A stretch of DNA of 64,000 bases from Achromobacter anxifer (GCF_903652925.1 NZ_CAHLAR010000007.1:186001-250000); one strand, 5' to 3'. Counted from the stretch's first letter, positions 54,472 through 63,376 are shown. Translations and numbers: made by a program. The notes: generated from the letters alone by a model not told the origin.

Positions 54472-55602
54472 TCAGCGTCTGTGCCCTTTCCAGGCGTATG
54501 CAATCGTCGCACCCACGGCGCAGCAGCACAGCAATAGGTCCAGCCGCTGCCCTAGTCCCGCCAGCACCAGCGCCCCTCCCAGCAGGTTGTAGTAGAACAG
54601 GCTCAGGATCGCGCCGGCCGTGCCCGCGGCGCTGGCATAGGCCCGCAGCGCATGCGCCAAGATATTGGGGATGGCGATCGCGTAGGCCGCCGCGATCAGG
54701 GCCATACCTATCAGGAACGCGGGGCTTCTGATCAGGACGGCGACCAGTCCGGCGCCCAGCGCCAGCAGCACGATACCCAACAGCACCAGACGCCCGGAGC
54801 CGCAGCCCCGCCGCAGCAAGGCCGCGTTCAGGAATGCGCCGCACAGCGAAGCCAGGGCCAACGCCAGGCCGCTTTCGCCGAAGCCGATCCAGGCATCCTC
54901 CAGCCGTTCGAAAAGAAACGGACCCAGTTGGTAGTAGCCGAAGATCGCCAGGTTGAAGACGGCGATCAGCGCCGCGCTGCGCCAGATCGCGCGGTCCTGG
55001 AGCATGGCGCGCAGGACCGGCCAGAATGGGCGCGCGGTGATGGCGGCTGGGCGCGTTTCGGGCCAGCAAACCAGGCTGGCGCAGAACAACAGGATGGCGA
55101 GTAGAACCAGCGCGGCGAAGACGCCCTGGACGCCGCCATGCGCCGCGATCTGCTGTCCGGCGTACATGCCCGCAGCCGGACTCACCGCCAGGGCGATCCC
55201 GAGCATCGAAAAGACACGGGCCAGGGCCGATCCCTGGTAGCCGTCGCGCAAGGCGGTCTGCGTTACGATGGAGCCCGCCGCCGCACCGAAGGCGGAGATG
55301 AGGCGGGCCGCGAGCAGTTGCGCAAAGCCGCCTGCGATCATTGCCCCTCCCGCGCCCAGCGCGTACAGCGCCAGCCCGGCAAGCAACGCCGGCCTGCGGC
55401 CCCAGAGATCGCAGGCACGGCCCCAGGCCACCACGCCCAGGGCAAAGGCCACGAACCAGAACGACAGCGTCTGCGCCGCCTCTTCGGGCGTGGCGCGATA
55501 GGCGTGGGCGATCAGGGGCAGGGCGGGGCTGTACAAGGTTTCCACGATCTGCGGAAAACTCAGCAGCAGGATGACCAGCAAAAGAGGCGGGCGGCGAGAC
55601 AT
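54472..55602 (-). CDS. MFS exporter, Bcr/CflA-like
   Basis: 376 residues with about 12 membrane helices and no long loops. The N-terminal pattern (LYSPALPLIAHAYRATPEEA, about 24-43) and WGRACDLWGRRPALLAGL (motif A region, about 61-78) are typical of drug-efflux MFS proteins of the Bcr/CflA group. It is slightly short for the group (usual about 390-400). It is divergent from an AraC regulator 92 bp away, which probably controls it. Confidence 0.88.
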   Translation of the reverse strand: MSRRPPLLLVILLLSFPQIVETLYSPALPLIAHAYRATPEEAAQTLSFWFVAFALGVVAWGRACDLWGRRPALLAGLALYALGAGGAMIAGGFAQLLAARLISAFGAAAGSIVTQTALRDGYQGSALARVFSMLGIALAVSPAAGMYAGQQIAAHGGVQGVFAALVLLAILLFCASLVCWPETRPAAITARPFWPVLRAMLQDRAIWRSAALIAVFNLAIFGYYQLGPFLFERLEDAWIGFGESGLALALASLCGAFLNAALLRRGCGSGRLVLLGIVLLALGAGLVAVLIRSPAFLIGMALIAAAYAIAIPNILAHALRAYASAAGTAGAILSLFYYNLLGGALVLAGLGQRLDLLLCCCAVGATIAYAWKGHRR

Positions 55603-55694
55603 GGCGGCATCGGTAAACGGAGAGCCCGTTTTTTATCCCGCCGCAATCGGACCCGTTATAGGCAAACAGACAAGAAACATCGGAACTCGGACAA

Positions 55695-56462
55695 ATGGCC
55701 AGGCTTGCACCCAGCGACGCTTTCAACCCCGACACAATGGCGCAGCCGGTGACGGGCATCGCGTCGCGCCTGGTACGCCATGATTCCGGCTTGCACCGGC
55801 ACGAACGGGGCCAGTTGCTGTTTGCCCACGCGGGTTCGATCCGCCTCGCCATGCCCGGGCTGATCTCGGTGCTGCCGCCGATCCGCGTGGCCTGGATTCC
55901 GCCTGGGGCCGAGCACCGCGTCCGGATCCATAGCGAGGTCGAATACCGTTCTATCTATCTGGACCCGGCCCGCGTCTCCCCGCCCGCGGCCGGGCCTGCC
56001 ATCCTGTCCATGACGCCGCTGCTGCGCGAGGTGTTCGAACGCATCAGTCTGGAGCCGTTCGACACGGACTGGTCCCAGGGCGCTCCGCGCAACCTGCTGG
56101 CCGTCTGCATGGACGAACTGCGCGCGGCGAAGCGCGAACCCATGCTGCTGCCCGTGCCCACGGACCGCCGCCTGGCCGCGCTGGACCTGGAGGAACTGCC
56201 GCCCGAACTCGAAGCGCTTTCGCGGCGCGCGGGCGCGAGCGCCCGCACCATCACCCGGATATTCCAGCGCGAGACCGGCATGAGCTATCAGGCCTGGCGG
56301 CAACTCTGGCGCCTGCTGCACGCGGTGGATCTGCTGGCCTGCGGCCGCAGCGTGACCTCGGTCGCCTTTGACCTCGGCTTCGCCAGCGACAGCGCGTTCA
56401 TCGCCTACTTCCGGCAGATGACGGGCGAGACGCCGGGGCGGTATGTGCACAGCGAGCGATGA
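55695..56462 (+). CDS. AraC-family transcriptional regulator
   Basis: 255 residues. The N-terminal cupin-like sensing domain (about 15-105) includes HDSGLHRHERGQLLFAHAG and PPIRVAWIPPGAEHRV. The C-terminal double helix-turn-helix (about 150-255) is clear, with ARTITRIFQRETGMSYQAW and the signature VAFDLGFASDSAFIAYFRQ. It resembles regulators that sit opposite efflux or transport genes. The divergent Bcr-type exporter is its probable target. Confidence 0.92.
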   Translation: MARLAPSDAFNPDTMAQPVTGIASRLVRHDSGLHRHERGQLLFAHAGSIRLAMPGLISVLPPIRVAWIPPGAEHRVRIHSEVEYRSIYLDPARVSPPAAGPAILSMTPLLREVFERISLEPFDTDWSQGAPRNLLAVCMDELRAAKREPMLLPVPTDRRLAALDLEELPPELEALSRRAGASARTITRIFQRETGMSYQAWRQLWRLLHAVDLLACGRSVTSVAFDLGFASDSAFIAYFRQMTGETPGRYVHSER

Positions 56463-56495
56463 GCCGCGATGCCGTCCGCGTCCGGCGCAAGCGAG

Positions 56496-57290
56496 CTAGA
56501 GACTGGCGCCCCCATCCACCACCAGCATCGCGCCGGTGACGTAGGCGGCCTCGTCCGAAGCCAGGAAAAGCGCGGCGTTGGCGATATCCCAGGGCGAGCC
56601 TTGCCGCCCCATCGGGCAGCGCGAATCGCGGAACTCATGGCCCTGGGCGGCTTCGTCCTGGTTCGAATACAGCGCGTCGGCATGCGGCGTGCGTATCATC
56701 CCGGGAACGATGCAGTTGCAACGTATCTGTTCCGCCGCGTACTGGCGGGCGATCACACGGGTCATGTGGTTCAGCCCGGCCTTGGCCGTGCTGTACGACA
56801 GGAACTGCATGGGACTCCACTTCAGGCTTGCGGTGGATGAAACGTTGATGATCGCACCGCCGCCGCGTGCGCGCATGTGCGGCAGAACGGCTCGGGACAT
56901 CGCCATCGAACCGCGCACGTTGACCGCCATCACCTGGTCCCACTCATCATCCTTGACCTGCAGCAGATCCCCTTGGATCTCGATGCCCACGTTGTTGTGG
57001 AGTATGTCGATACCGCCGTGGTTGCGGATGACCTCGGCAACCACTTCCTCAATCCGGGGCGTGTCGATGACGTCGAGCGCCAGGGCGGCCGCGCGGCCGC
57101 CTTCGGCGCGGATCAGTCCCGCCGTTTCCTGCGCCGCCTCAAGCACCCGGTCCGTACAGACGACCAGCGCGCCCTCGCGCGCAAACCTGAGCGCACAGGC
57201 GGCGCCGTTGCCGACCTGGTCCGCCGCCGAGAACGATTTCTTGAGAGTCCCTGCGCCCGACACCAACGCAATTTTTCCTGCCAGCCTCAT
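56496..57290 (-). CDS. Short-chain dehydrogenase/reductase, last gene of the LacI operon
   Basis: 264 residues from the ATG at 57290 (AAGGAAG upstream). The cofactor motif GAGTLKKSFSAADQVGNGAA is unusual: the Gly-rich loop is stretched by about six residues relative to T-G-x3-G-x-G. NNVGIE replaces the common NNAG. The catalytic Ser and YSTAKAGLNH (about 160) are present. Similar long-loop SDRs occur in aromatic and terpenoid breakdown. It follows the cupin gene by 29 nt. Confidence 0.87.
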   Translation of the reverse strand: MRLAGKIALVSGAGTLKKSFSAADQVGNGAACALRFAREGALVVCTDRVLEAAQETAGLIRAEGGRAAALALDVIDTPRIEEVVAEVIRNHGGIDILHNNVGIEIQGDLLQVKDDEWDQVMAVNVRGSMAMSRAVLPHMRARGGGAIINVSSTASLKWSPMQFLSYSTAKAGLNHMTRVIARQYAAEQIRCNCIVPGMIRTPHADALYSNQDEAAQGHEFRDSRCPMGRQGSPWDIANAALFLASDEAAYVTGAMLVVDGGASL

Positions 57291-57319
57291 GTCGGCTTCC
57301 TTCAAGATGAATGACGTTG

Positions 57320-57826
57320 TCAATCGCGGGTGAATTCCGCACCGCCCTTCGGCCGGATATAGCGCGGCAGCGGCAAGCCCGCCTTCCGGGCGGCTTCCAG
57401 GATAGAGTCTTCGATTGCGCCGGCGTCGCGGATGTTGGCAAACGCGCCTTCGATGAAGTTGATGTTCGCGCCGAACACGACCATGAAACCCTCGGCAGGC
57501 TCGGTCGCGTCCTCGGGCACGGAGAATGTGTGCACGGAGCCGCCGGGCTCGTAGAGGTAGCTGCCCGCCGTCTGCGGATCCCCGGGATATTCGAGGTAGT
57601 TCCATTGCCCCTTGGTGGTGAAGAAATGCACCACGCCGGTGTGGAAATGGGTAGGCAGCCTGGTGCCGGGCGCAAACTTGCCATACAGCACCCAAACGCC
57701 ATTTTCCCGATCCAGGAACAGCGGCACGATGGACGACCCGGGCGCGGCGCCGGGCAGTTCAATGCCATCCTTGATATTGACCGTCAACAGACGGTCCTGA
57801 TGGGTTGTCGCATAAGGCAGGGACAT
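57320..57826 (-). CDS. Cupin-domain protein, similar to 2,4'-dihydroxyacetophenone dioxygenase
   Basis: 168 residues with AGGAG before the ATG. The single cupin barrel has the metal-site pattern G-x5-H-x-H in PGTRLPTHFHTGVVHFF (about 54-70) and the second motif in PGGSVHTFSVPE (about 95-106). The overall pattern recalls the non-haem iron dioxygenases that cleave the side chain of 2,4'-dihydroxyacetophenone, and ChrR-like cupins. If correct, it would break a C-C bond in an aryl ketone. This is a by-eye family call. It lies between LacI and SDR genes. Confidence 0.72.
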   Translation of the reverse strand: MSLPYATTHQDRLLTVNIKDGIELPGAAPGSSIVPLFLDRENGVWVLYGKFAPGTRLPTHFHTGVVHFFTTKGQWNYLEYPGDPQTAGSYLYEPGGSVHTFSVPEDATEPAEGFMVVFGANINFIEGAFANIRDAGAIEDSILEAARKAGLPLPRYIRPKGGAEFTRD

Positions 57827-57843
57827 GAGTACTCCTTGGTCGA

Positions 57844-58857
57844 TCAGCCAGGTGGTGCGCAGGATTCGCGCAGGATGAGTTGAGTCTTGATGACGATGCG
57901 GTCATTGAGGGGGGGCTGGGCTTCGCGGTCCAGGCTCTTCAAGGCCAGCTGCGCCGCGCAAGTTCCCATGACTTCGAGATCCCAGCTCAGCGATGTGATG
58001 GTGGGGCTGAAGAGCTGGGACAGGTCGGTGTCGCCGATGCTGATAACGCTCACATCCTGCGGCAGCGAATAGCCGCCGTGACGAATGGCTTGCAAGGCGC
58101 CCGACAGTATCCGCGTGCCCAGGCACAGAAACGCGGTGGGACGTTCGGCATACGACAACAGGGACATCGCTTCCGAGAAGGCGAACTGCATGGCGGAATG
58201 TTCGGCCCGGATGAGCGCGGGATCGGGTTCAATGCCGCGGGCCTCGAAGGCCCTGCGGAAGCCGGCGATTCGCTCCTTGCCGGTCCTGAGCTCCGTGCCC
58301 GGCGTCAGCAGCGCGATCCGGGTATGGCCCAGGTTCAGCAGGTACTGCGCGGCCTGGAAGGCGCCGGCGGCATGGTCCACCACGATGCCCGCCGAGCCGG
58401 TTCCAAAGTCCCGGTCCAGCGCAACCACCGGCACTTCTTTCGCCAGTTTTTCGATCAGTTCGACGGACTCGCGCTCGCAAGGTCCCAGGATCAGCGCGTC
58501 GACGCGCCGGCCGCGGAAGATTTCGATCAGCGACGCTTCCCTTTTTCTCTCGTTGCGGGTACTTGCCACCAGCAGCGAATAGCCCTCGGCTTGCAAGGCG
58601 GTTTCCGCGGCGGTGATGATGCGCGCGTATAACGGGTTGGCCAGGTCGGACACCAGCAGCCCGATGACCCCTGATGACCGGGTGCGCAGGCTGCGCGCGA
58701 CCACGTCCGGCTTGTAGTTGAGGTCGCGCACGGCCTGGTTGACGGCGGCGATGGCGGCGTCGCTGACCCTGCCGGTGCGATTGAGCGCGCGCGACGCGGT
58801 GCCGAGCGAAACGCCTGCCTTTTTCGCAACGTCCCGGATAGTGATGCGGTCTTTCAT
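57844..58857 (-). CDS. LacI-family transcriptional repressor
   Basis: 337 residues from the ATG at 58857; the N-terminal helix-turn-helix follows at once (TIRDVAKKAGVSLGTASRAL, about 4-23), with hinge-helix region and a type I periplasmic-like effector domain (about 62-335: GVIGLLVSDLANPLYARII). It sits in the middle of the seven-gene operon. A perfect 20-bp LacI-type palindrome lies just upstream of the first gene of that operon, so it is probably an autoregulated repressor of the whole unit that responds to a pathway compound. Confidence 0.93.
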   Translation of the reverse strand: MKDRITIRDVAKKAGVSLGTASRALNRTGRVSDAAIAAVNQAVRDLNYKPDVVARSLRTRSSGVIGLLVSDLANPLYARIITAAETALQAEGYSLLVASTRNERKREASLIEIFRGRRVDALILGPCERESVELIEKLAKEVPVVALDRDFGTGSAGIVVDHAAGAFQAAQYLLNLGHTRIALLTPGTELRTGKERIAGFRRAFEARGIEPDPALIRAEHSAMQFAFSEAMSLLSYAERPTAFLCLGTRILSGALQAIRHGGYSLPQDVSVISIGDTDLSQLFSPTITSLSWDLEVMGTCAAQLALKSLDREAQPPLNDRIVIKTQLILRESCAPPG

Positions 58858-58919
58858 GCTGAGCTCTCTGCCTGTAGCGAAGTGGCTAACATACACCGTC
58901 CTCCGGCCAGGCCCGCGGA

Positions 58920-59450
58920 TTACGAACGCGCGCGGATCGGGTGCTCGCCATCCCAGTCCTCGCTTGCTTTCCTTATCTCCGCGAAATACTCGCCCTTGCC
59001 CCCTTTCATTTCGGATAGCTCGATCATCCCACTGGGAAGATCAGGGTGCAGAAAGTACGCGAAGCGGCCGCGCAGGCCCATTCTTCCGGCATGGCCTTCA
59101 CGGTATCCGCTGCGCAAAAGGCGATCCGAGTATTCATCGAAGTCATGCATCGTCCAGAACGCGATGTGTTGCGCGCATTCCCCGGCACGCTTCAAGGAAT
59201 CGAGATACAGGGATGGCGCATCGTCGCGTTGCTGGATCAGTTCGATCTGCAGATCCCCTGAATTGGCCAGGGCGATAGAAAGCCGCGGCGGCCGGGATTC
59301 CGCGCCGTAGTAGCGGAACTCCGTGGTCCCGACCTCTTCCTTGTAGAACCAGGGTCCCACGCCCAATACCCCGGCCCAATGCGTCATGGCTTTTTCTATG
59401 TCCCGCACCACATAGCCCACCTGGCGCACGCCGTTGAAGAATGTACTCAT
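58920..59450 (-). CDS. VOC-superfamily (glyoxalase-like) protein
   Basis: 176 residues with AGGAAG before the ATG. Paired beta-alpha-beta-beta-beta modules are visible: QVGYVVRDIEKAMTHWAGVLGVGPW at the start (shown here as two overlapping helix/strand elements) and ECAQHIAFWTMHDFDEY (about 90) in the second half. The Glu in LQIELIQQ and the terminal GMIELSE give metal ligands. It resembles the methylmalonyl-CoA epimerase/lactoylglutathione lyase group. In this operon it may isomerise or cleave a small intermediate. Confidence 0.83.
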   Translation of the reverse strand: MSTFFNGVRQVGYVVRDIEKAMTHWAGVLGVGPWFYKEEVGTTEFRYYGAESRPPRLSIALANSGDLQIELIQQRDDAPSLYLDSLKRAGECAQHIAFWTMHDFDEYSDRLLRSGYREGHAGRMGLRGRFAYFLHPDLPSGMIELSEMKGGKGEYFAEIRKASEDWDGEHPIRARS

Positions 59451-59462
59451 TGCCGCTTCCTC

Positions 59463-60227
59463 TCAGTTCATGTGGGCGCCGCCGTTGACGTCCAGTGTCG
59501 TGCCGGTCACATAGCTGCTCAGGTCGCTGGCCAGGAACAGGCAGGCGCCCGCGACCTCGTGGGGCCGTCCCGCCCGTTGCAGCGGCCAGATCCGGGCCGC
59601 CTCGTCCTTGCTCTGGTCCGATCGTCCGGTACGGGAGAAATCCGTGGTGATCAACCCCGGCGCGATCGCATTGACCCGGACGTTGCTGGCGCCCAGCTCC
59701 TTGGCCAAGGCTCGCGTCAGCCCCTGGACGCCGGCCTTGGCGGCGCAATAGTGGGCGCCGCCGAAGACGCCGCCGCCGTTCTGCGCCGACAGGGACGAAA
59801 TGCTCACGATGCTGCCGCTCGCGCGTTCGACCATGTAGGGCACGGCCGCCTGGCTCAGGTTGAAGACGCCCTTGAGGTTGACCCGGACGACACGGTCGAA
59901 ATCCTCTGCGGCAATATCCCGGAAGATGGCCTTCTGCGTAATCGCGGCATTGTTGACCAGAATGTCGATCCTGCCCCCCGACCAGCGCGCGACCTCACGC
60001 ACCGCCGCGGCGCATTGCCCCGCATCGCCCACGTCGCAGTCCAACGGCAGCACGCTGGCGGCGGCCGCGCCCAGATCCTGCGCGCCTTGCCTCATCTGCG
60101 CCCCGTCCAGGTCCAGCAGCGCCACCCGGGCGCCATGCTCCAGGAACAGCCGGGCCGTGGCCCTGCCTATGCCCTTGGGATGCGCGGCGCCGGAGATGAT
60201 CGCAACTCGGCCATCAAGCAGTTTCAT
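59463..60227 (-). CDS. Short-chain dehydrogenase/reductase
   Basis: 254 residues. Motifs are standard: ISGAAHPKGIGRATARLF (about 11-28), LLDLDGAQ with an Asp after beta-2 (NAD preference), NNAAITQ (about 91), and the catalytic SISSLSAQNGGGVFGGAHY with CAAKAGVQG. It ends YVTGTTLDVNGG, typical of FabG-like dehydrogenases. It lies 12 nt before the VOC gene and 39 nt after the Bug receptor gene, so import, oxidation and further conversion are encoded together. Confidence 0.91.
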   Translation of the reverse strand: MKLLDGRVAIISGAAHPKGIGRATARLFLEHGARVALLDLDGAQMRQGAQDLGAAAASVLPLDCDVGDAGQCAAAVREVARWSGGRIDILVNNAAITQKAIFRDIAAEDFDRVVRVNLKGVFNLSQAAVPYMVERASGSIVSISSLSAQNGGGVFGGAHYCAAKAGVQGLTRALAKELGASNVRVNAIAPGLITTDFSRTGRSDQSKDEAARIWPLQRAGRPHEVAGACLFLASDLSSYVTGTTLDVNGGAHMN

Positions 60228-60266
60228 GGGGATCTCGCAGCATGGATATGGAGGAGGGAGCGGCGC

Positions 60267-61226
60267 TCACTGCGGCGGGATGCCGGCGTCCTGGGCCACG
60301 GCTTTCCAGGCCTCGATGTCCGCGATGCTGGCCTGCGTGTGCTTGGGACCGGACACGTAATGCGCCGTGATCCCCAGGGCCAGCAGCTTGTCGGCGATGT
60401 CGGGCTCTTTCAGAACCTTTTCCAGGGTCGCAGAGAGCTTCTGCACGATGGGGGCCGGCGTTTCGGCCGGCACATACATGGCCCAGTTCAGGTCCCGGTC
60501 GAAATCTATGCCTTGTTCCTTGTAGCTCTGCACGTCCGGCACGCTGGGCGAACGCTTGGTACAGACAGCCAGCGCCTTCACCTTGTGCTGCGTGACCATG
60601 GGCGTGGCCGTCGCCATGTCCACGAACCCCAGATCGACGTGACCGCCGATGACGTCCGTGATGACCTGGGGCGTGCCCTTGTAGGGCACGTGCTCCATCT
60701 TCAAGCCGCCTTTCTGCACCATGACTTCGCCGCAGAAATGGCCGGTCGATCCTATGCCCCAGCTGCCGTACTGCACCGGCGCCTTCCTGGACGTCGACAG
60801 CTTCCTGAGCTCGGCGACGTTGTTCGCCGGAAAATCATTGGCGGCGATCACCATGATCGCGGAATTCCCTATCGCTCCCAGCGAGATGAAGCTCTTGATG
60901 GGATCGTAGGGCAGCGACTTGTACACGGCCGGCGCAAGCACGTGCGTGGTCATGCCGCCGATCGTAATGGTGTAGCCGTCCGGCGCCGACCTGGCGGCCG
61001 AGGCGATGCCTATGGTGCCGCCGGCGCCGGGCTTGTTCTCCACGATGACGGGCTGTTTGAGTTCGGTGGCGAATCGCTCGGCAAGAATGCGGCCCAGCGT
61101 GTCGCCGCCGCCGCCCGCGGAGAAAGGCAGCAGCATCCGGATGGGATGGTCGGGATAGCCATCGGCATGCGCCGCGGACGACGTGAGTACTGCCAACAAC
61201 AGTGCTGCCTTGGACAACATTTTCAT
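60267..61226 (-). CDS. Bug/TctC-family periplasmic solute receptor of the LacI operon
   Basis: 319 residues from the ATG at 61226 with AGGAG about 8 nt upstream. The signal peptide ends at AHA (about 21). The mature protein has LLPFSAGGGGDTLGR, VENKPGAGGTIG and HVPYKGTPQ, the usual ligand-site segments. It is the second gene of the operon, after an NTF2-like gene. It probably captures the substrate that the SDR, VOC and cupin proteins process. No membrane transporter partner is nearby. Confidence 0.91.
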   Translation of the reverse strand: MKMLSKAALLLAVLTSSAAHADGYPDHPIRMLLPFSAGGGGDTLGRILAERFATELKQPVIVENKPGAGGTIGIASAARSAPDGYTITIGGMTTHVLAPAVYKSLPYDPIKSFISLGAIGNSAIMVIAANDFPANNVAELRKLSTSRKAPVQYGSWGIGSTGHFCGEVMVQKGGLKMEHVPYKGTPQVITDVIGGHVDLGFVDMATATPMVTQHKVKALAVCTKRSPSVPDVQSYKEQGIDFDRDLNWAMYVPAETPAPIVQKLSATLEKVLKEPDIADKLLALGITAHYVSGPKHTQASIADIEAWKAVAQDAGIPPQ

Positions 61227-61349
61227 TTTTTGTCTCCTCTTGGGCATTCGCCGGCGGCAGCGCTGGATCAGGCTGCAGGACGGATTTCTTGTTTTCAGTA
61301 CGGCAACAACTAGCCTGGCGCCGCCTCCTGAACGGCGCCAGGCCAGGCT

Positions 61350-61790
61350 TTACAGCAGCCCGAGAGAACGCAGCTTGGCGTTCTGACAGGAGTACGGCCT
61401 TTCACAGATGATCTTGTCGGAATCGGGCGCGAACTCGAATGTCGCGGCCATGCGCACCCGGAAGGTCCTGCCGGTAGGCTCGTAGGTCTTGCCGTCCACG
61501 CTGAACGGACCGGTGTGAGTGCCGGAAAGCCAAAACTCGACCAGCACCGTATCGGTACCCTCGGCAGCGGCAATGGCGATGATCTCGTTCTTCAAATCGG
61601 GAAAGGACGCGCGCGACGAGAGGAAGTAGCCCATCACCTGGTCCGTGCCGTCAAAGGTTGCGCCGCTCGAATGCATCTCGTAGCGAGGGTGCTCGAACGT
61701 GTCGATGACCTGGTCCCATTCCTGGACACATTCCAGCGCCATGTGATCGATCACGGTCTGCACGCGCGCCGCCTGGAGTTCCTTGCCCAT
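61350..61790 (-). CDS. NTF2-like (SnoaL-type) protein, first gene of the LacI operon
   Basis: 146 residues. The cone-shaped alpha+beta fold is suggested by the pattern of the family: N-terminal helices, HPRYEMHSSGATFDG, FPDLKNEIIAIAAAEGT, and VEFWLSGTHTGPF followed by GRTFRVRMAATFEF. SnoaL-like proteins include cyclases, hydratases and isomerases acting on ketones and esters. It has no signal peptide. The LacI-type operator begins 18 nt upstream of its ATG. Confidence 0.8.
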   Translation of the reverse strand: MGKELQAARVQTVIDHMALECVQEWDQVIDTFEHPRYEMHSSGATFDGTDQVMGYFLSSRASFPDLKNEIIAIAAAEGTDTVLVEFWLSGTHTGPFSVDGKTYEPTGRTFRVRMAATFEFAPDSDKIICERPYSCQNAKLRSLGLL

Positions 61791-61807
61791 AGCCTGCCCT
61801 TTTGATG

Positions 61808-61833
61808 TTGTGGAAACGTTTCCACAAATTATG
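61808..61833 (-). promoter_or_regulatory. LacI-type operator and -10 box of the catabolic operon
   Basis: TTGTGGAAACGTTTCCACAA (61808-61827) is a perfect 20-bp palindrome with the central CG pair that marks LacI-family operators. Directly upstream on the minus strand is a -10-like CATAAT (61828-61833). Bound repressor would sit on the transcription start, 18 nt before the first gene. The LacI gene of this operon is the obvious partner. Confidence 0.82.
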
Positions 61834-61970
61834 CATGCTTTTCTATTGGGCTATACCTAGGGATTTCCATATGAGTGCGGGAACGATTTATTTCCGACGC
61901 ACGATGCTGAGCAACAACTGAAGCAGCCGGTCGGCGCTGACCTGGCCGGCATTGCTTTCCAGCCTCAAGC

Positions 61971-62084
61971 TGTATTTCAGATATACAAGGCTTAGGCTGT
62001 TAATTTGAAATACACAATATGGTTTGCTGTCTTTTCACAAATCATGGTTTGTATTTCGAAAATACAAACCATGAACTGTATTTC
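61971..62084. repeat. AT-rich array of TGTATTTC motifs with a 33-bp hairpin
   Basis: TGTATTTC occurs at 61971-61978, 62050-62057 and 62077-62084, and inverted at 62007-62014. Within the array, 62042-62056 and 62060-62074 are perfect 15-nt inverted arms around CGA (left arm begins TCATGGTTTG). The array fills much of the 363-bp space between the pectate lyase stop and the NTF2-like gene. It may be a second operator set for the catabolic operon or, less likely, a pectate lyase terminator. No gene is seen in this space. Confidence 0.6.
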
Positions 62085-62153
62085 ATGGAAAACACCCGCT
62101 TTCCACTTGCCTGGGCCGCCCGGCCCCCGCGAGCCGCAACAACCGCCTGAAGC

Positions 62154-63365
62154 TCAAGACCCCGCGCAACCCGACCCGATCCTGGACGCGGGCAAGGGCG
62201 TATCCCCCGACGTGTTCCCGGCGAACTTGCGGATCTTCTCCGCCAATTCCGGCGTCGGCTTCTCGTAGCCATAGCAGTACGGCGGCGTCGGAGCCGACTC
62301 GGGGCGGTAGTCCTGCAGCACCGGCTTGGCGTCGCCCATGTACAGGTTGTCCTTCAGGCGCAGAAAGGCCTTGAAGTCGCGCGTGTAGCCGTTCTGGGAC
62401 TTCAGTTTCTCGTAGGCGCCGCGGTCGGATTCGCCGTTCTCCAAAGCGCTGCGCTTGGCTGCGGTGGGGATATAGCTGCAGTAATTGACGTTGACGCCTT
62501 CCACCGTCGGGAAGAACTCGGGCTCGACGCATTTGCGCTGCGCGTCGTTGTTGAAAATGTTCCCTTCGACAAAGGCCTTGGCCTCCAGGCTGAAACTCAT
62601 GCCATAGAAGTCCCAGTTTTCCAGCAGATTGTTGAACAGGTGGAAAGTGCCGAACTGCCCCCTGGGATTGCGCTGCACGGTATTGAAGAAGTAATTGTGA
62701 TGCAGCGTCACCCGCGCGATCGAATCGCGCTCGTAGTTCTCGAACAGGTTCTTGGAGGTGATGTTGTTGAGCAGCATGACCTTGTTCGAGTTATGGAACT
62801 TGGTCCATGAGATCGTGACGTCGGTGGAGCCGTTCTTCACGTTGAGCAGCCTGTCGGACATGCGCGACAGGTCCATATGGTCGACCCACACGTCGCGGCT
62901 GCCGTTGGCCACGTTCACCGCTTGCGTCAGCCGGTTCAGGCGTCCGTCTATCGTCAGATGCGTAAGAATGACGTTCTGGCTGCCGTATACGCCGAACCCG
63001 TCGTCGATCAGGGCGACGCGCTTGCCGCGTCCGTCTATGGTCGTATTCGACGGCACGCGCAGCTGCGAATTCAGGACGATGGTCATGTCGGACGCGAAAC
63101 GGATCCAGGTGGGCCCCTTCTTGGCCTGCGCCAGCGCGGCGCGCAGCGTTCCCGGACCCGAGTCCTGGTCGGACGTGACGTCGATGAACTTTCCGCCCAG
63201 TCCGCCCGTGGCCTTGGCGCCGTAGCCCTCGCGCTGCTGCAGCAGCGCGGAAACGGCAGCGCAGCGCTCGTCCGGCCGTTGGCAGGACTCGTTGGCGGCG
63301 GCAGCGGCGCTGTACAGCATGGCCGCGGCCAGCAGCCAGCGCATGGTCTTGATTCCTGACTTCAT
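62154..63365 (-). CDS. Secreted pectate lyase, polysaccharide lyase family 1
   Basis: 403 residues from the ATG at 63365 (GGGAG about 8 nt upstream). The signal peptide ends near AAAA-NES (about 25). The mature enzyme has the right-handed beta-helix pattern with the PL1 motifs VWVDHMDLS (about 163-171) and ARVTLHHNYFFNTVQRNPRG, which contains the catalytic Arg region and Ca-site neighbours. It should cleave polygalacturonate by beta-elimination outside the cell or in the periplasm. Paired Cys residues in the C-terminal part suggest disulphides. It follows an acyltransferase-like gene by 11 nt. Confidence 0.92.
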   Translation of the reverse strand: MKSGIKTMRWLLAAAMLYSAAAAANESCQRPDERCAAVSALLQQREGYGAKATGGLGGKFIDVTSDQDSGPGTLRAALAQAKKGPTWIRFASDMTIVLNSQLRVPSNTTIDGRGKRVALIDDGFGVYGSQNVILTHLTIDGRLNRLTQAVNVANGSRDVWVDHMDLSRMSDRLLNVKNGSTDVTISWTKFHNSNKVMLLNNITSKNLFENYERDSIARVTLHHNYFFNTVQRNPRGQFGTFHLFNNLLENWDFYGMSFSLEAKAFVEGNIFNNDAQRKCVEPEFFPTVEGVNVNYCSYIPTAAKRSALENGESDRGAYEKLKSQNGYTRDFKAFLRLKDNLYMGDAKPVLQDYRPESAPTPPYCYGYEKPTPELAEKIRKFAGNTSGDTPLPASRIGSGCAGS

Positions 63366-63376
63366 CGCATTACTCC

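Noticed and set aside
62042-62074. The long AT-rich hairpin as a standard intrinsic terminator for the pectate lyase gene
   Set aside because: The stem is AT-rich, lies 80 nt after the stop, lacks a clean T-run on the minus strand and is embedded in a repeat array, so an operator role fits better. It is not excluded.
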